A stretch of 64,000 nucleotides of DNA from NCBI RefSeq assembly GCF_002887735.1, contig NZ_PKQP01000008.1:150354-214353 (forward strand), in the 5' to 3' direction. Below the pieces are notes generated by a model. It had not been told where the DNA came from and did no database searches. It was given only the letters and a program-made list of their open reading frames with translations. The position numbers were made by a program, and so were the translations under genes. Source of the stretch: Stenotrophomonas bentonitica (GTDB lineage: Bacteria; Pseudomonadota; Gammaproteobacteria; Xanthomonadales; Xanthomonadaceae). Positions 18,701-26,893 of this stretch are shown in pieces (position 1 is the stretch's first letter; each line of letters opens with the position of its first letter).

Positions 18701-20554
18701 ATGGGTGATCTGCTCGATCCGCCACGAGGTGGCGCCCAAGGTGATCACATCGTTGACCCGTGATTCGTGGACCATCTCCTCATCGAGCTCACCGACCCGG
18801 CGCGACCCGGCACGCTCTTCGCCTTCCGGAAGCACGACACCGAACATGCCGCGGTCGGGGATGGTGCCCCCGCTGGTGACCGCCAGCTGTTTCGCGCCCG
18901 GCCGCGCGCTCAGTGCACCGGTGTCGCGGTTCCAGACCAGCCGCGGGCGGAAGCCGGCAAAATCATCGGAGGGATAACGTCCGGCCAGCATGTCCAGGGT
19001 GGCATCGAACGCGCTGCGCGGCAGCGAACGGTACGGCGCAGCGCGGCGTACGCGCGCATACCAGGCCTCCACGTCCAGTGTTTCCATCGCCGCGGCGGCC
19101 ACTGTCTGCTGGGCCAGTACGTCCAGCGGGTTGCGCGGCGGATCGATCGCTTCGATCTCACCGGCCAGCATCCGCTCCACTGCCACGGACGCATCGATCA
19201 GGTCGCGCCGCGTGCGCGGGTAGACCAGGCCGGTGGAGATGCCCCCGACCTGATGGCTGGCCCGCCCCACCCGCTGCAGCGCGCTGGCGACCGAAGGCGG
19301 CGCGGCGACCTGGATCACCAGGTCGACCAGCCCCATGTCGATGCCCAGCTCCAGGCTGGAGGTCGCCACGACACAGCGCAGCTCGCCGGACTTGAGCGCC
19401 TGTTCGATCTCGCGGCGCTGTTCCTTGGAGACCGAACCATGGTGCGACCGGGCGATCAGCGCCTCCGCTCCGGCGGCCCGCCCGGCGGTGCCGCCGTTGA
19501 ACGACCCGTAGTGCTCGGGGGCAGCCGCCGCCATCGAGGCACGCGCCGGGAGCTGGCCACGGGCGACACGGTCGGCATGCAGTTCATTCAACCGGGCAGT
19601 CAGCTTTTCGGCCACGCCCCGTGAGTTGGCGAACACAATCGTCGAACGTCGCGCCAGCACCTGGTCCAGGATGCTGGCCTCCACATGCGGCCAGATCGAG
19701 CCGGCCCGGCCGGCGGACGCGGGTGCATCGGCGACAGCGGGATGCGGCGGAATGTCGCCCATATCCTCGACCGGCACCACGATCCGGACCTCCAGCGCCC
19801 GCTGCGACGGCGGATGGACCACGGTGACCGGACGGTCGCCGCCGAGGAACCGCGCGACCTCCTCCACCGGGCGCACCGTGGCCGAGAGCCCGATGCGCTG
19901 CGCGGGCACCTGCAGCAGGGCATCCAGCCGCTCCAGGCTCAACGCCAGGTGGGTGCCGCGCTTGCTGCCGGCCACCGCGTGGATCTCATCGATGATCACG
20001 GTATGCACGTCGCGCAACGTCTCGCGCGCCTGTGAGGTGAGCATCAGGAACAGCGATTCGGGCGTGGTGATCAGGATGTCGGGCGGACGCCGCAGCAGTC
20101 GCGCCCGCTCTGCCGGGGTGGTGTCGCCGGTCCGGATCGCGACGGACAGGGTGACCGCCGGATCGCCACGCCGCGCACGTTCGGCGCTGACGCCCTGCAG
20201 GGGTATCTGCAGGTTGCGCTGGACATCGGCGCCGAGGGCCTTGATCGGCGAGAGATACAGCACACGGGTGCCGCGCTTCTTCGGCACCGACGCCTCCGGC
20301 TGCGCATCGCCCGGCTGCTCATCGCTGGGAGGCTCACCGCTGCGGAACAGCTGGTCGATCGCCTGCAGGAACGCGGCGAGGGTCTTGCCCGAGCCGGTCG
20401 GCGCGATGACCAGCGTGTGCTGGCCGGCGCTGATAGCCGCCCAGGCATGGTCCTGCACGGGCGTGGGCGCAGCGAAGGCTGCCGTGAACCAATCGCGCGT
20501 GGCCGGAGTGAAGGTGGCCAGTGCGCCGGGGGCGGGGTCGTTCGAGGTGGGCAT
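15761..20554 (-). CDS. lhr: Lhr-family ATP-dependent DNA/RNA helicase
   Basis: This 1597-residue superfamily 2 helicase is of the length expected for full-length bacterial Lhr (about 1540 in E. coli). Motif I reads APTGSGKTLAAFL, motif Ia YLSPIKALGADV, motif II DEIHAV, motif III SATVRP, and motif VI is in LQRVGRASHQ. The Lhr core winged-helix domain and the long C-terminal region follow (VSLHLQEFAAE; RDGLMDALRGAGF near the end). Lhr acts in DNA repair, but its cellular role is poorly defined. An in-frame extension to 20635 is possible, but ATG 20554 starts just before the Q-motif region. Confidence 0.93.
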   Translation of the reverse strand: MPTSNDPAPGALATFTPATRDWFTAAFAAPTPVQDHAWAAISAGQHTLVIAPTGSGKTLAAFLQAIDQLFRSGEPPSDEQPGDAQPEASVPKKRGTRVLYLSPIKALGADVQRNLQIPLQGVSAERARRGDPAVTLSVAIRTGDTTPAERARLLRRPPDILITTPESLFLMLTSQARETLRDVHTVIIDEIHAVAGSKRGTHLALSLERLDALLQVPAQRIGLSATVRPVEEVARFLGGDRPVTVVHPPSQRALEVRIVVPVEDMGDIPPHPAVADAPASAGRAGSIWPHVEASILDQVLARRSTIVFANSRGVAEKLTARLNELHADRVARGQLPARASMAAAAPEHYGSFNGGTAGRAAGAEALIARSHHGSVSKEQRREIEQALKSGELRCVVATSSLELGIDMGLVDLVIQVAAPPSVASALQRVGRASHQVGGISTGLVYPRTRRDLIDASVAVERMLAGEIEAIDPPRNPLDVLAQQTVAAAAMETLDVEAWYARVRRAAPYRSLPRSAFDATLDMLAGRYPSDDFAGFRPRLVWNRDTGALSARPGAKQLAVTSGGTIPDRGMFGVVLPEGEERAGSRRVGELDEEMVHESRVNDVITLGATSWRIEQITHDQVVVTPAPGRSARLPFWRGEGVGRPAELGEAVGAFIGALDAGAAEAGLPAGLRERLQACGLADNAITNIAGLLAEQREATGVLPTDRTLVLERCRDEAGDWRLMLHSPYGRRVHDPWALAVAARIRERWGVDPAVVASDDGIIARLPDAQGRLPGAELFLFEPERLRSDVTRAVVGSALFAARFRECAARALLLPRRTPGRRSPLWQQRLRAGELLAIAQGHPEFPILIETARECLQDVYDLDALGVLMQRLTDGRVAIADVTTEVPSPFAANLLFGYVAEFMYGTDVPLAERRASVLSLDSGLLGDLLGQVDLGELLDAAVVEQVGNELQRLAPDRRARGKEGAADLLRELGPLTDEAMALRRVDDEPAGHLHDLAAERRAIQVQIAGRLHWAAIEDAARLRDALGVTLRRGIPEPFLQASSDPLGELLGRYARTHAPFTTAEVAAAFGLGVAVADAALTQLEAQGKLLKGRFGVARRDAEAVGAAAEPAPLARHEWVGEAVFRRLRVRSLQAAREATRPVARDAYALLLLERHGLLSDAEQAARGIAHRGPGALEGIDGVLRVVELLAGVALPASVWEQQILPARVVDYAPAMLDSLLATGTVVWAGHGRLGEEDGLVSLHLQEFAAETLPAPAVATALSPLQDALLQVLADGGAYFARQLVTAVGTHGGRAGSPPMEITAAQLHDALWGLAWSGYLTTDLWAPLRGMVGGRALRPRVARASRRGRRVRGVPMHDMPLADGAPAVIASFAAAALAGRWSLLQREAISDTARAVALAEGLLDRHGIVTRGAAMAEGIAGGFPALQQVYRGMEDAGRVLRGRFVEGLGGAQFADRLIVDRLRGVADALRPGAGEVAIGLSAVDPANPFGTVVPWPVHGSAVRPVRRAGAVVVIGGGRLLMYLAQGGRQLLTFFDADDPSLAGTTAAAAQALASALRRGRRSSFTVELIDAAPARRDGLMDALRGAGFSSAPKGISWEG

Positions 20555-20803
20555 GGATCCGGATGTCGTGGGACGCTCGCCCAGCGACGGCCGCGAGCGC
20601 AATGGAACCAGACTAGGGTATGCCGCGTCGGGCATCCGTCAATCGGCGCGGGACCGACGCGTCTCCGCCTGGCTCCACCCGCCCCTGAGCCCCCGCCACT
20701 CGTCCCTTCATCACCCACATCCGGCCCCAGGCCAAGGCCCGCGGGCCTCTGCGGGAACACACTCGCTGGCATCGACCACGCTGCCGCCGCAGGAACGACC
20801 CTC

Positions 20804-22591
20804 ATGAAACGACGCGATTGCCTCAAAGCCGGGCTGACCCTCCCGCTGCTGCCGATGCTGCTCAAGGCCGGCCCTGCCTTCGCAGCGATGCGTTCGAGGG
20901 TCCGGCCGGGCGCTGCGGGGTGGCCCGCTGCCGCCGAGTGGGACCGATTGTCGCGTGCGGTCGGCGGTCGGCTGTCGGTGCCGCAGTCCCCCTTCCTCGC
21001 TGACGCCGCCACCCGGGCCGCCGCGCTGGAACAGCTGCAGAATCCATTCTTCCTCGGCGATGCGCCCGCGCTCACCCAGACCAGTGGTTACTTCGGCGCG
21101 TGGCGGTCAGTGCCCAGCGCGAAGATGGTGGCCGCCGCCAACAGCGCCGAGGTGGCCGCGGCGGTGAACTTCGCCCGCACCCACCGCCTGCGCCTGGTTG
21201 TCAAAGGAGGTGGGCACAGCTATCACGGCACCTCCTGCGCGCCGGATTCGCTGCTGGTCTGGACCCGCGCGATGAACCAGGTCGAGCTGCACGATGCCTT
21301 CCTCGCCCACAACGCCCGCCCGGGCACGGCGCCGCAGCCGGCAGTCAGCGTCGGCGCCGGGGCGATGTGGATCGATGCCTACGATGCGGTCACCACCCGC
21401 GGCGGGCGCTATGTCCAGGGCGGCGGCTGCACCTCGGTGGGCGTGACAGGCCTGGTCACCGGCGGCGGCTTCGGCAGTTTCTCCAAGGCGCATGGCACGG
21501 CCGCGGCCAGCCTGCTCGAAGCCGAGATCGTCACCGCCGACGGGCAGATCCGCACCGTCAACGCCGACAACGAGCCGGACCTGTACTGGGCCTTGAAGGG
21601 GGGCTGCGCGGCGAGTTTCGGGATCGTCACCCGGATGACGCTGCGCACCCATGACCTGCCCGATACCTTCGGCGGCGTCTCCTGCCAGATCCAGGCCAGC
21701 GACGACGCCAGCTGGCGGGCACTGGCGGCAGAGATGCTCCGCTTCTACCGCGACACGCTCTGCAACCCGCACTGGGGTGAGCAGTTCACCTTCAAGGACA
21801 CGCGGCGGCTGTCGATCTCGATGGTGTTCCAGGGCATGTCGCGCGACGCCGCCGAAGCGACCTGGACGCCGTTCCTGGACTGGATCCGCGCCCGGCCGGC
21901 CTACACCATCACCGAACCCTTGCAGGCACTGGCGATGCCGGCCAGAGACTTCTGGGACGCGGACTTCTTCCGCCAGCACGCCCCTGCCCTCATCGCCGAG
22001 GACACCCGCGAAGGCGCCTCCTCCCGGCACATGCTGTGGAAGGGCGACCAGGGCCAGGTCGGCTGGTTCCTGCATGGCTACGCATCGGCCTGGCTGCCGT
22101 CGGGATTGTTGGACGATGCGCAGCGCGAGCAGGCGGCCGCCGCGATCTGTGCGGCCGCCGATCACATGGATGTCGGCCTGCATTGCAACAAGGGCCTGTT
22201 CGGTGCGCCGGCGGCGGCGCTGGCCGCCAGCCGCGACACGGCCACCCATCCGGCCGTGCTGGACGCCTTCGCGCTGGCGATCATCGGTAATGCCAGCGGG
22301 CCGGTGTATCCGGGCCTGGGGCGCACGGTGGATGAGCCCCGGGCACGCCGGGGCGCCTTGAACGTGGCGCGCGCCTACCGGGCCCTGAGCGTGGTGGCGC
22401 CCTCGGCCCCGGCCTATGTCTCGGAGAGCGACTACTTCCAGCAGGACTGGCAGCAGGCGTTCTGGGGGCCGAACTACCCACGGCTGCAGGCCGCCAAGCG
22501 CCGCTACGATCCGCAGGGCCTGTTCGTGATCCATCACGGCGTGGGCAGCGAGGACTGGAGCGCGGACGGCTTCGAGCGCATCGGCGGCTGA
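20804..22591 (+). CDS. FAD-binding oxidoreductase (berberine bridge enzyme-like) with Tat-like signal
   Basis: This 595-residue flavoprotein begins MKRRDCLKAGLTLPLLPML, a Tat-like signal with alanine-rich cleavage region. The PCMH-type FAD domain has GGGHSYHGTS near residue 136 and GGGCTSVGVTG near residue 206. The histidine and cysteine in these motifs suggest bicovalent flavin attachment as in BBE-like oxidases. The C-terminus has the BBE motif NYPRLQAAKRRYDP. It probably oxidises a carbohydrate or alcohol in the periplasm using O2; the substrate is unknown. ATG 20804 follows AGGAA at 20791-20795. It diverges from lhr, with 249 bp between the two starts. Confidence 0.88.
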   Translation: MKRRDCLKAGLTLPLLPMLLKAGPAFAAMRSRVRPGAAGWPAAAEWDRLSRAVGGRLSVPQSPFLADAATRAAALEQLQNPFFLGDAPALTQTSGYFGAWRSVPSAKMVAAANSAEVAAAVNFARTHRLRLVVKGGGHSYHGTSCAPDSLLVWTRAMNQVELHDAFLAHNARPGTAPQPAVSVGAGAMWIDAYDAVTTRGGRYVQGGGCTSVGVTGLVTGGGFGSFSKAHGTAAASLLEAEIVTADGQIRTVNADNEPDLYWALKGGCAASFGIVTRMTLRTHDLPDTFGGVSCQIQASDDASWRALAAEMLRFYRDTLCNPHWGEQFTFKDTRRLSISMVFQGMSRDAAEATWTPFLDWIRARPAYTITEPLQALAMPARDFWDADFFRQHAPALIAEDTREGASSRHMLWKGDQGQVGWFLHGYASAWLPSGLLDDAQREQAAAAICAAADHMDVGLHCNKGLFGAPAAALAASRDTATHPAVLDAFALAIIGNASGPVYPGLGRTVDEPRARRGALNVARAYRALSVVAPSAPAYVSESDYFQQDWQQAFWGPNYPRLQAAKRRYDPQGLFVIHHGVGSEDWSADGFERIGG

Positions 22592-22609
22592 TGGCGCGAC
22601 GGGCAACGT

Positions 22610-23800
22610 CTACCCCGCCGCTCCACCCTGGGCCTTGCCCAGCTGGGCGAGCACGCTGCGCAACGCCAGCTGCGCACGCCGGTTTTCCGCCGGCGTGCCG
22701 AGGGTGATCCGTACCCAGGTGTCATACGGGGCGAACACCCGGGCGATGCGCACGCCCTGTTGCAGCAGCCCGGCGACGACTGCATGGGGATGCCCGGTAT
22801 CGACGAACACGAAATTGCCGGCCGCTTCAGTCGAGCGCAGGCGCAGCCCGCTCAGGACCTGCTGCCAGTGCTGCCGCTCCGCCGCCACGCTGCGCCGGAC
22901 CTGGGCCACGTGGGCGGGATCGGCGAGTGCCGCCGATGCAGCGGCCAGCGACAACTGGTTCTGCGCGTGCGCGCCGCCGACGCCGCGCTGGCGCAGTGCC
23001 TCGGCGAGCGCCACAGGCACCAGCGCATACCCGACCTGCAGCCCGGCCAGCGCATGGATCTTGCCCAGCGTGCGGAATACCACCACGTTCTGGCCCTGCC
23101 GCAGCAGCCGCACCGCGCTCAACGTGGCGGCATCCTCGCGGTAGTCGAGGTACGCCTCGTCGACGATCACCAGCGTGCGCGCCTGCGCGGCGCTCACGAA
23201 ACGATCGAACTCGGCCCCGGGGCTCAGCGTGCCGGACGGGTTGTGCGGATTGACCACGAACAGCGCGCGGGTATCCGGCGCGATCACCGCCAGCAATGCG
23301 GGCAGATCATTCTCCAGCTGCGCGTTCAACGGCACTTCCACGGCCCGGCCGCCAAAGGGCCTGGCCGCATCCACCAGGGCGCCATACCCGGGCACGCTGT
23401 AGATGAAACCGCCCGCGCCCTGGCTCAGCGCAAGATGCTGGCCCAATGCTTCGAGCACTTCACCGACGATGACCTGTTCGGGCGCGACCCCTTCCAGCGT
23501 GGCGATCTGGCCCTGCAACGCCTGCAGCTGCGCGGCGCTGACATACCGCGGTGCCTCCGCCAGCGCACGCTGTACCGCGGGCCCGACCCGAGGTGACGGG
23601 CCGTAGCTGCTCTCATTGAGATCCAGCCGCAGCAGGTCCGTGGTGCGGCCGGCGGACGTCACGGCGGCCGGCGCGGGCGGCGCAGCGGATCCAGCGGCCG
23701 GCGCCAGCGCGACCGCTGCGGCACTGGTCAGCCCGGCACGCAGCCAGTGGCGGCGCTGCGGGTCGGCAGGCAGGTGGCCTGCAGTCGTCTTACGGGTCAT
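22610..23800 (-). CDS. Tat-exported PLP-dependent aminotransferase (HisC-like)
   Basis: This 396-residue fold-type I aminotransferase resembles histidinol-phosphate aminotransferase: RLDLNESSYGPSP near residue 56, NPHNPSGTL near 186, DEAYLDYR near 216 and the Schiff-base lysine in TLGKIHALAG near 247. It opens with PQRRHWLRAGLTSAAAVAL, a twin-arginine signal, so it should act in the periplasm, which is unusual for a HisC relative. ATG 23800 overlaps the stop of the TonB receptor gene by 4 bases, so the two products are made together. It may process an amino compound whose uptake the receptor mediates. Confidence 0.88.
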   Translation of the reverse strand: MTRKTTAGHLPADPQRRHWLRAGLTSAAAVALAPAAGSAAPPAPAAVTSAGRTTDLLRLDLNESSYGPSPRVGPAVQRALAEAPRYVSAAQLQALQGQIATLEGVAPEQVIVGEVLEALGQHLALSQGAGGFIYSVPGYGALVDAARPFGGRAVEVPLNAQLENDLPALLAVIAPDTRALFVVNPHNPSGTLSPGAEFDRFVSAAQARTLVIVDEAYLDYREDAATLSAVRLLRQGQNVVVFRTLGKIHALAGLQVGYALVPVALAEALRQRGVGGAHAQNQLSLAAASAALADPAHVAQVRRSVAAERQHWQQVLSGLRLRSTEAAGNFVFVDTGHPHAVVAGLLQQGVRIARVFAPYDTWVRITLGTPAENRRAQLALRSVLAQLGKAQGGAAG

Positions 23801-26472
23801 TGGAAACGGGCCTCCAGGCGTGCGTAGTAGTAGGTGCCACTCCAACCGAACGGCGACAGCTCGCTGTACGGGAACACGCCAAAGGTATCCGCGCCGGAGA
23901 CCTGCGGGGTGGTCGCGATGTTGCGCGTCGGATAGGTGTTGAACAGATTGTTCGCGCCCAGCACGACAGTGACCGTGTCGGTGGCGCGGAAGGCGATGTC
24001 CAGATCGGTGACCCAGCGCGCCTCCAGTTTCTGGATCACGTCGACATTGCCAGCACTACCCGCTTCGGTCGGCAGCGTAGGGAACCGGGTCGAACCCTGC
24101 GCAAAGGCGGCGACATTGGCCGCGCTCTGGTTGGTTGCCGCCACCCCTTCGATCTCACCGTAGCGGTGCGTGCCCAGGTGGATGCCCCAGCGGCCGACAT
24201 CCCAGCCCAGCGCGACGGTCAGATTGTCGCGCGGCTGGCCTTTCTCCACGCGGGTGCGCTCGGTGACATCGAACAACGGCGTGCGCACGCCGAGCGCGGT
24301 GAGCTGCGCCGGGGTCGAGGCGACATGGGTCAGCTTGGTCTTGTTGCGGTTGTACGCGACGGTCGCGGTGAGCCTGCCATGGTCCGCCAGCTCCCAGCGG
24401 TAGCGCGCCGAGGCGTCCACGCCGGTGGTACGGGTATCGGCGGCGTTGCTGAAGTAGCGCACGCTGGTCACGCCCGGCGAGCCCAGCGCGGCCAGGTAGT
24501 CACGGATCGCGCTCGACCCGGCCGCATCAACGAAGTTGCTGGAGAGGAAGATCCGGTCGTCGATGTCGATCCGGTACACATCCACCGATGCGCTCAGCCC
24601 ACCGATGCCCCAGGTGAGGCCCGCCGTGACATTGGTCGCCTGCTCCGGCTCCAGCGAGCGCGCCCCCAGGGCACGCGCTTCCACCGTATCCACCGGTGCG
24701 GTGCGCACCAGCACATACTCGGGCACCCCGGTCACCGCGTTGTTGAGCGTGCGGCTGCTGGTCGAACTGAAGTACTGCTGGGCCAAGGCCGGCGCATGGA
24801 AGCCGGTGCTGACCGAGGCCCGCACCGCCACCCCGCCGTCGAGCTGGTAGCGCAGGGCCAGCTTGCCATTGGTGGTGCTGCCGAAATCGCTGTAGTCCTC
24901 CCAGCGCCCGGCCAGCGAGACCAGGAAGCGATCGGTCACATCGGTTTCCGCTTCGGCGTAGGCCGAGACGTTGTGACGGTGATGGTTGCCGGCGTCCGCC
25001 GGCTGGATGCCCGCGAAGCCCTGCGAGCCGATCGTCGGCACCGCGCCGGCCGAGGGGCCATCAAGCACCCGCGCCGGCCCCCAAACGTATGAGTTCAGCT
25101 CACCGGGTGAAATGCCGTAGGTATCGCGGCGGAACTCTGCCCCGAGCGCCAGCCGCAGCGGTGCATGCCAGCCCAGCTCGATGCTGTTGTTGGCATCCAG
25201 ATTGGTGGTCCACTGCGAGGCCTCCAGCGCACCGTTGTAGAACGCGGTGGGGCTGGCCGCACCCAGCGTGGCGTTGAGCGTGTTGCGGGTGCGGTAGACC
25301 AGCTTGTTGCGGCCGTAGACGCTGCTCAGGTCCCAGTGCCAGTCGCCGAGCAGACCTTTGATGCCTGCGCCGAGCGAGGCGTTGGTGCTCTGGGTATCGA
25401 CCCACGGCAGGAACCCGTCCGGGTAGATCGCGCGCACGTTCTCGACCTGGCCGGCGCGGCGCAGGGAGGCGTTGGAACTGCCCTCGCTTACTCCGTAGCC
25501 GCCAAAGGCATACGCCTCCAATCCTTCAGCCCAGGCGAGCGGCTTGCGCAGGTTGCCGAACACGGTCTTTTCCACGGTGTCGGCCGAGTCGGCGAAGCGC
25601 CACAGGGCATCGCGGTCGATGGTGGCTTCGCGTGGGTCGGCCACGGCACCCGCCGCCGCGCCCCCGATCGGTGCCAGGCCGGTGCCGGAGCCGAAGGTGC
25701 CCGACGGCGCCACCGGCGCACCGTTGCGACCGATCCCGAAGTACTGCTGACGTGTATCGGGCAGGGCGCGGTTGGCGGCCTTGCGATCACGATAGTCCCA
25801 GGTGAGGTGCAGACCGCCGCCGTCGGCAAAGGCCACGCCGGTGTCCAGGGCGACGGCGGTGGTGCCACCGCCGCCATCGCGGGTGGTGCCGCGGCTGACC
25901 CGCCCTTCGAAGCCGGCATCCTCGCGCAGCACGATGTTGATCACCCCGGCAATGGCATCGGAACCGTACTGGGCTGACGCGCCATCACGCAGCACTTCGA
26001 TCCGCTCGATCGCACTCACCGGGATCGCATTGAGATCGGTCGAGACCGCGCCTTTGCCCACCGTCCCGCCGGTATTCACCCATGCACTGGCATGCCGCCG
26101 CTTGCCGTTGACCAGCACCAGGGTCTGATCCGGCGACAGCCCGCGCAGCGTTGCCGACCGGATATGCGTGTTGCCGTCCGGTGTGGTCGGGTGCGGGAAG
26201 TTGAACGAGGGCAACAGCGACTGCAGGATCTGGCTGATATCGGTATAGCCGCTGCTGCGGATGTCCTGCGCGCCCAGCACATCGATCGGCACCGGCGATT
26301 CGAGCACGGTGCGGGCCTGGGTGCGGTTACCCAGGACGGTGAGCTGGTCGAGCTGGGTGACCGCGGGCGCACTTGCCGCGGTTTGAGCATGCACCGGAAC
26401 GGCGGTGAACAGGCTGGCAAGCACGGCGACGGACAAGCGGCGACGTCGCAGCGCGGTGGTGCGAGGATTCAT
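23797..26472 (-). CDS. TonB-dependent outer-membrane receptor
   Basis: This 891-residue receptor has a signal peptide (to VHA near residue 30), a plug domain (residues about 50-165: GYTDISQIL, TLRGLSPDQTLVLVNGKRR, ERIEVLRDGASAQYGSDAIAGVINI) and a long 22-strand beta-barrel ending YYYARLEARFQ. The plug wording is of the Xanthomonas/Caulobacter type used for varied nutrients, so the ligand cannot be read. No N-terminal signalling domain is present. ATG 26472 is preferred over 26499 because it leads straight into the signal peptide. It is coupled to the downstream periplasmic aminotransferase. Confidence 0.92.
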   Translation of the reverse strand: MNPRTTALRRRRLSVAVLASLFTAVPVHAQTAASAPAVTQLDQLTVLGNRTQARTVLESPVPIDVLGAQDIRSSGYTDISQILQSLLPSFNFPHPTTPDGNTHIRSATLRGLSPDQTLVLVNGKRRHASAWVNTGGTVGKGAVSTDLNAIPVSAIERIEVLRDGASAQYGSDAIAGVINIVLREDAGFEGRVSRGTTRDGGGGTTAVALDTGVAFADGGGLHLTWDYRDRKAANRALPDTRQQYFGIGRNGAPVAPSGTFGSGTGLAPIGGAAAGAVADPREATIDRDALWRFADSADTVEKTVFGNLRKPLAWAEGLEAYAFGGYGVSEGSSNASLRRAGQVENVRAIYPDGFLPWVDTQSTNASLGAGIKGLLGDWHWDLSSVYGRNKLVYRTRNTLNATLGAASPTAFYNGALEASQWTTNLDANNSIELGWHAPLRLALGAEFRRDTYGISPGELNSYVWGPARVLDGPSAGAVPTIGSQGFAGIQPADAGNHHRHNVSAYAEAETDVTDRFLVSLAGRWEDYSDFGSTTNGKLALRYQLDGGVAVRASVSTGFHAPALAQQYFSSTSSRTLNNAVTGVPEYVLVRTAPVDTVEARALGARSLEPEQATNVTAGLTWGIGGLSASVDVYRIDIDDRIFLSSNFVDAAGSSAIRDYLAALGSPGVTSVRYFSNAADTRTTGVDASARYRWELADHGRLTATVAYNRNKTKLTHVASTPAQLTALGVRTPLFDVTERTRVEKGQPRDNLTVALGWDVGRWGIHLGTHRYGEIEGVAATNQSAANVAAFAQGSTRFPTLPTEAGSAGNVDVIQKLEARWVTDLDIAFRATDTVTVVLGANNLFNTYPTRNIATTPQVSGADTFGVFPYSELSPFGWSGTYYYARLEARFQ

Positions 26473-26893
26473 GACAACTCCGAAGAGATCGGGCATCACG
26501 CCCGAGGAAGACGATGGAACAGCGCAGGCGATACGTCAGCGGCGACATCGCCGTGGCAGATTCGAAGCAGGCAAGACACGTCCCCAGGTGACCCTGCCGG
26601 ACATGTTGCAAACTTGTTGCAGAGCGTCAATCGGTGCGGACACGTGCATTCGCGCCGGGCTGCTCAGGTGGGTAACGAGCGCGGGGCAAGTCACTGATTT
26701 CATTCGGCGCGGCCAACGGCGTCGCACCGAGGTCCTTACTTCCGGGCATATCCAGATAGCCAACCGTGCGCGACCGGCAGTGCCTGTACCCTGCCCGCAT
26801 CTGCCCGCCTGCGCAGACATGACAATCCGCAGGTGCAGCCGCACCCGTGCAGGCGTAGCCTGCCCGCAGCCTGCCGCCAACGGAGATCGCCCC
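26473..26893. other. Divergent intergenic region between TonB receptor and DUF885 gene
   Basis: These 421 bp hold no gene I can support. A 15-base inverted repeat, TGCAA-ACTTG-TTGCA, lies at 26607-26621 and might be an operator for the receptor operon. Long open frames cross the region on the plus strand but lack a start signal, and their residues show no family resemblance. Confidence 0.4.

Noticed and set aside
20555..20803. Possible short gene between lhr and the flavin oxidase
   Set aside because: Only Pro/Arg/His-rich frames without ribosome sites are present; it is probably a divergent promoter region.
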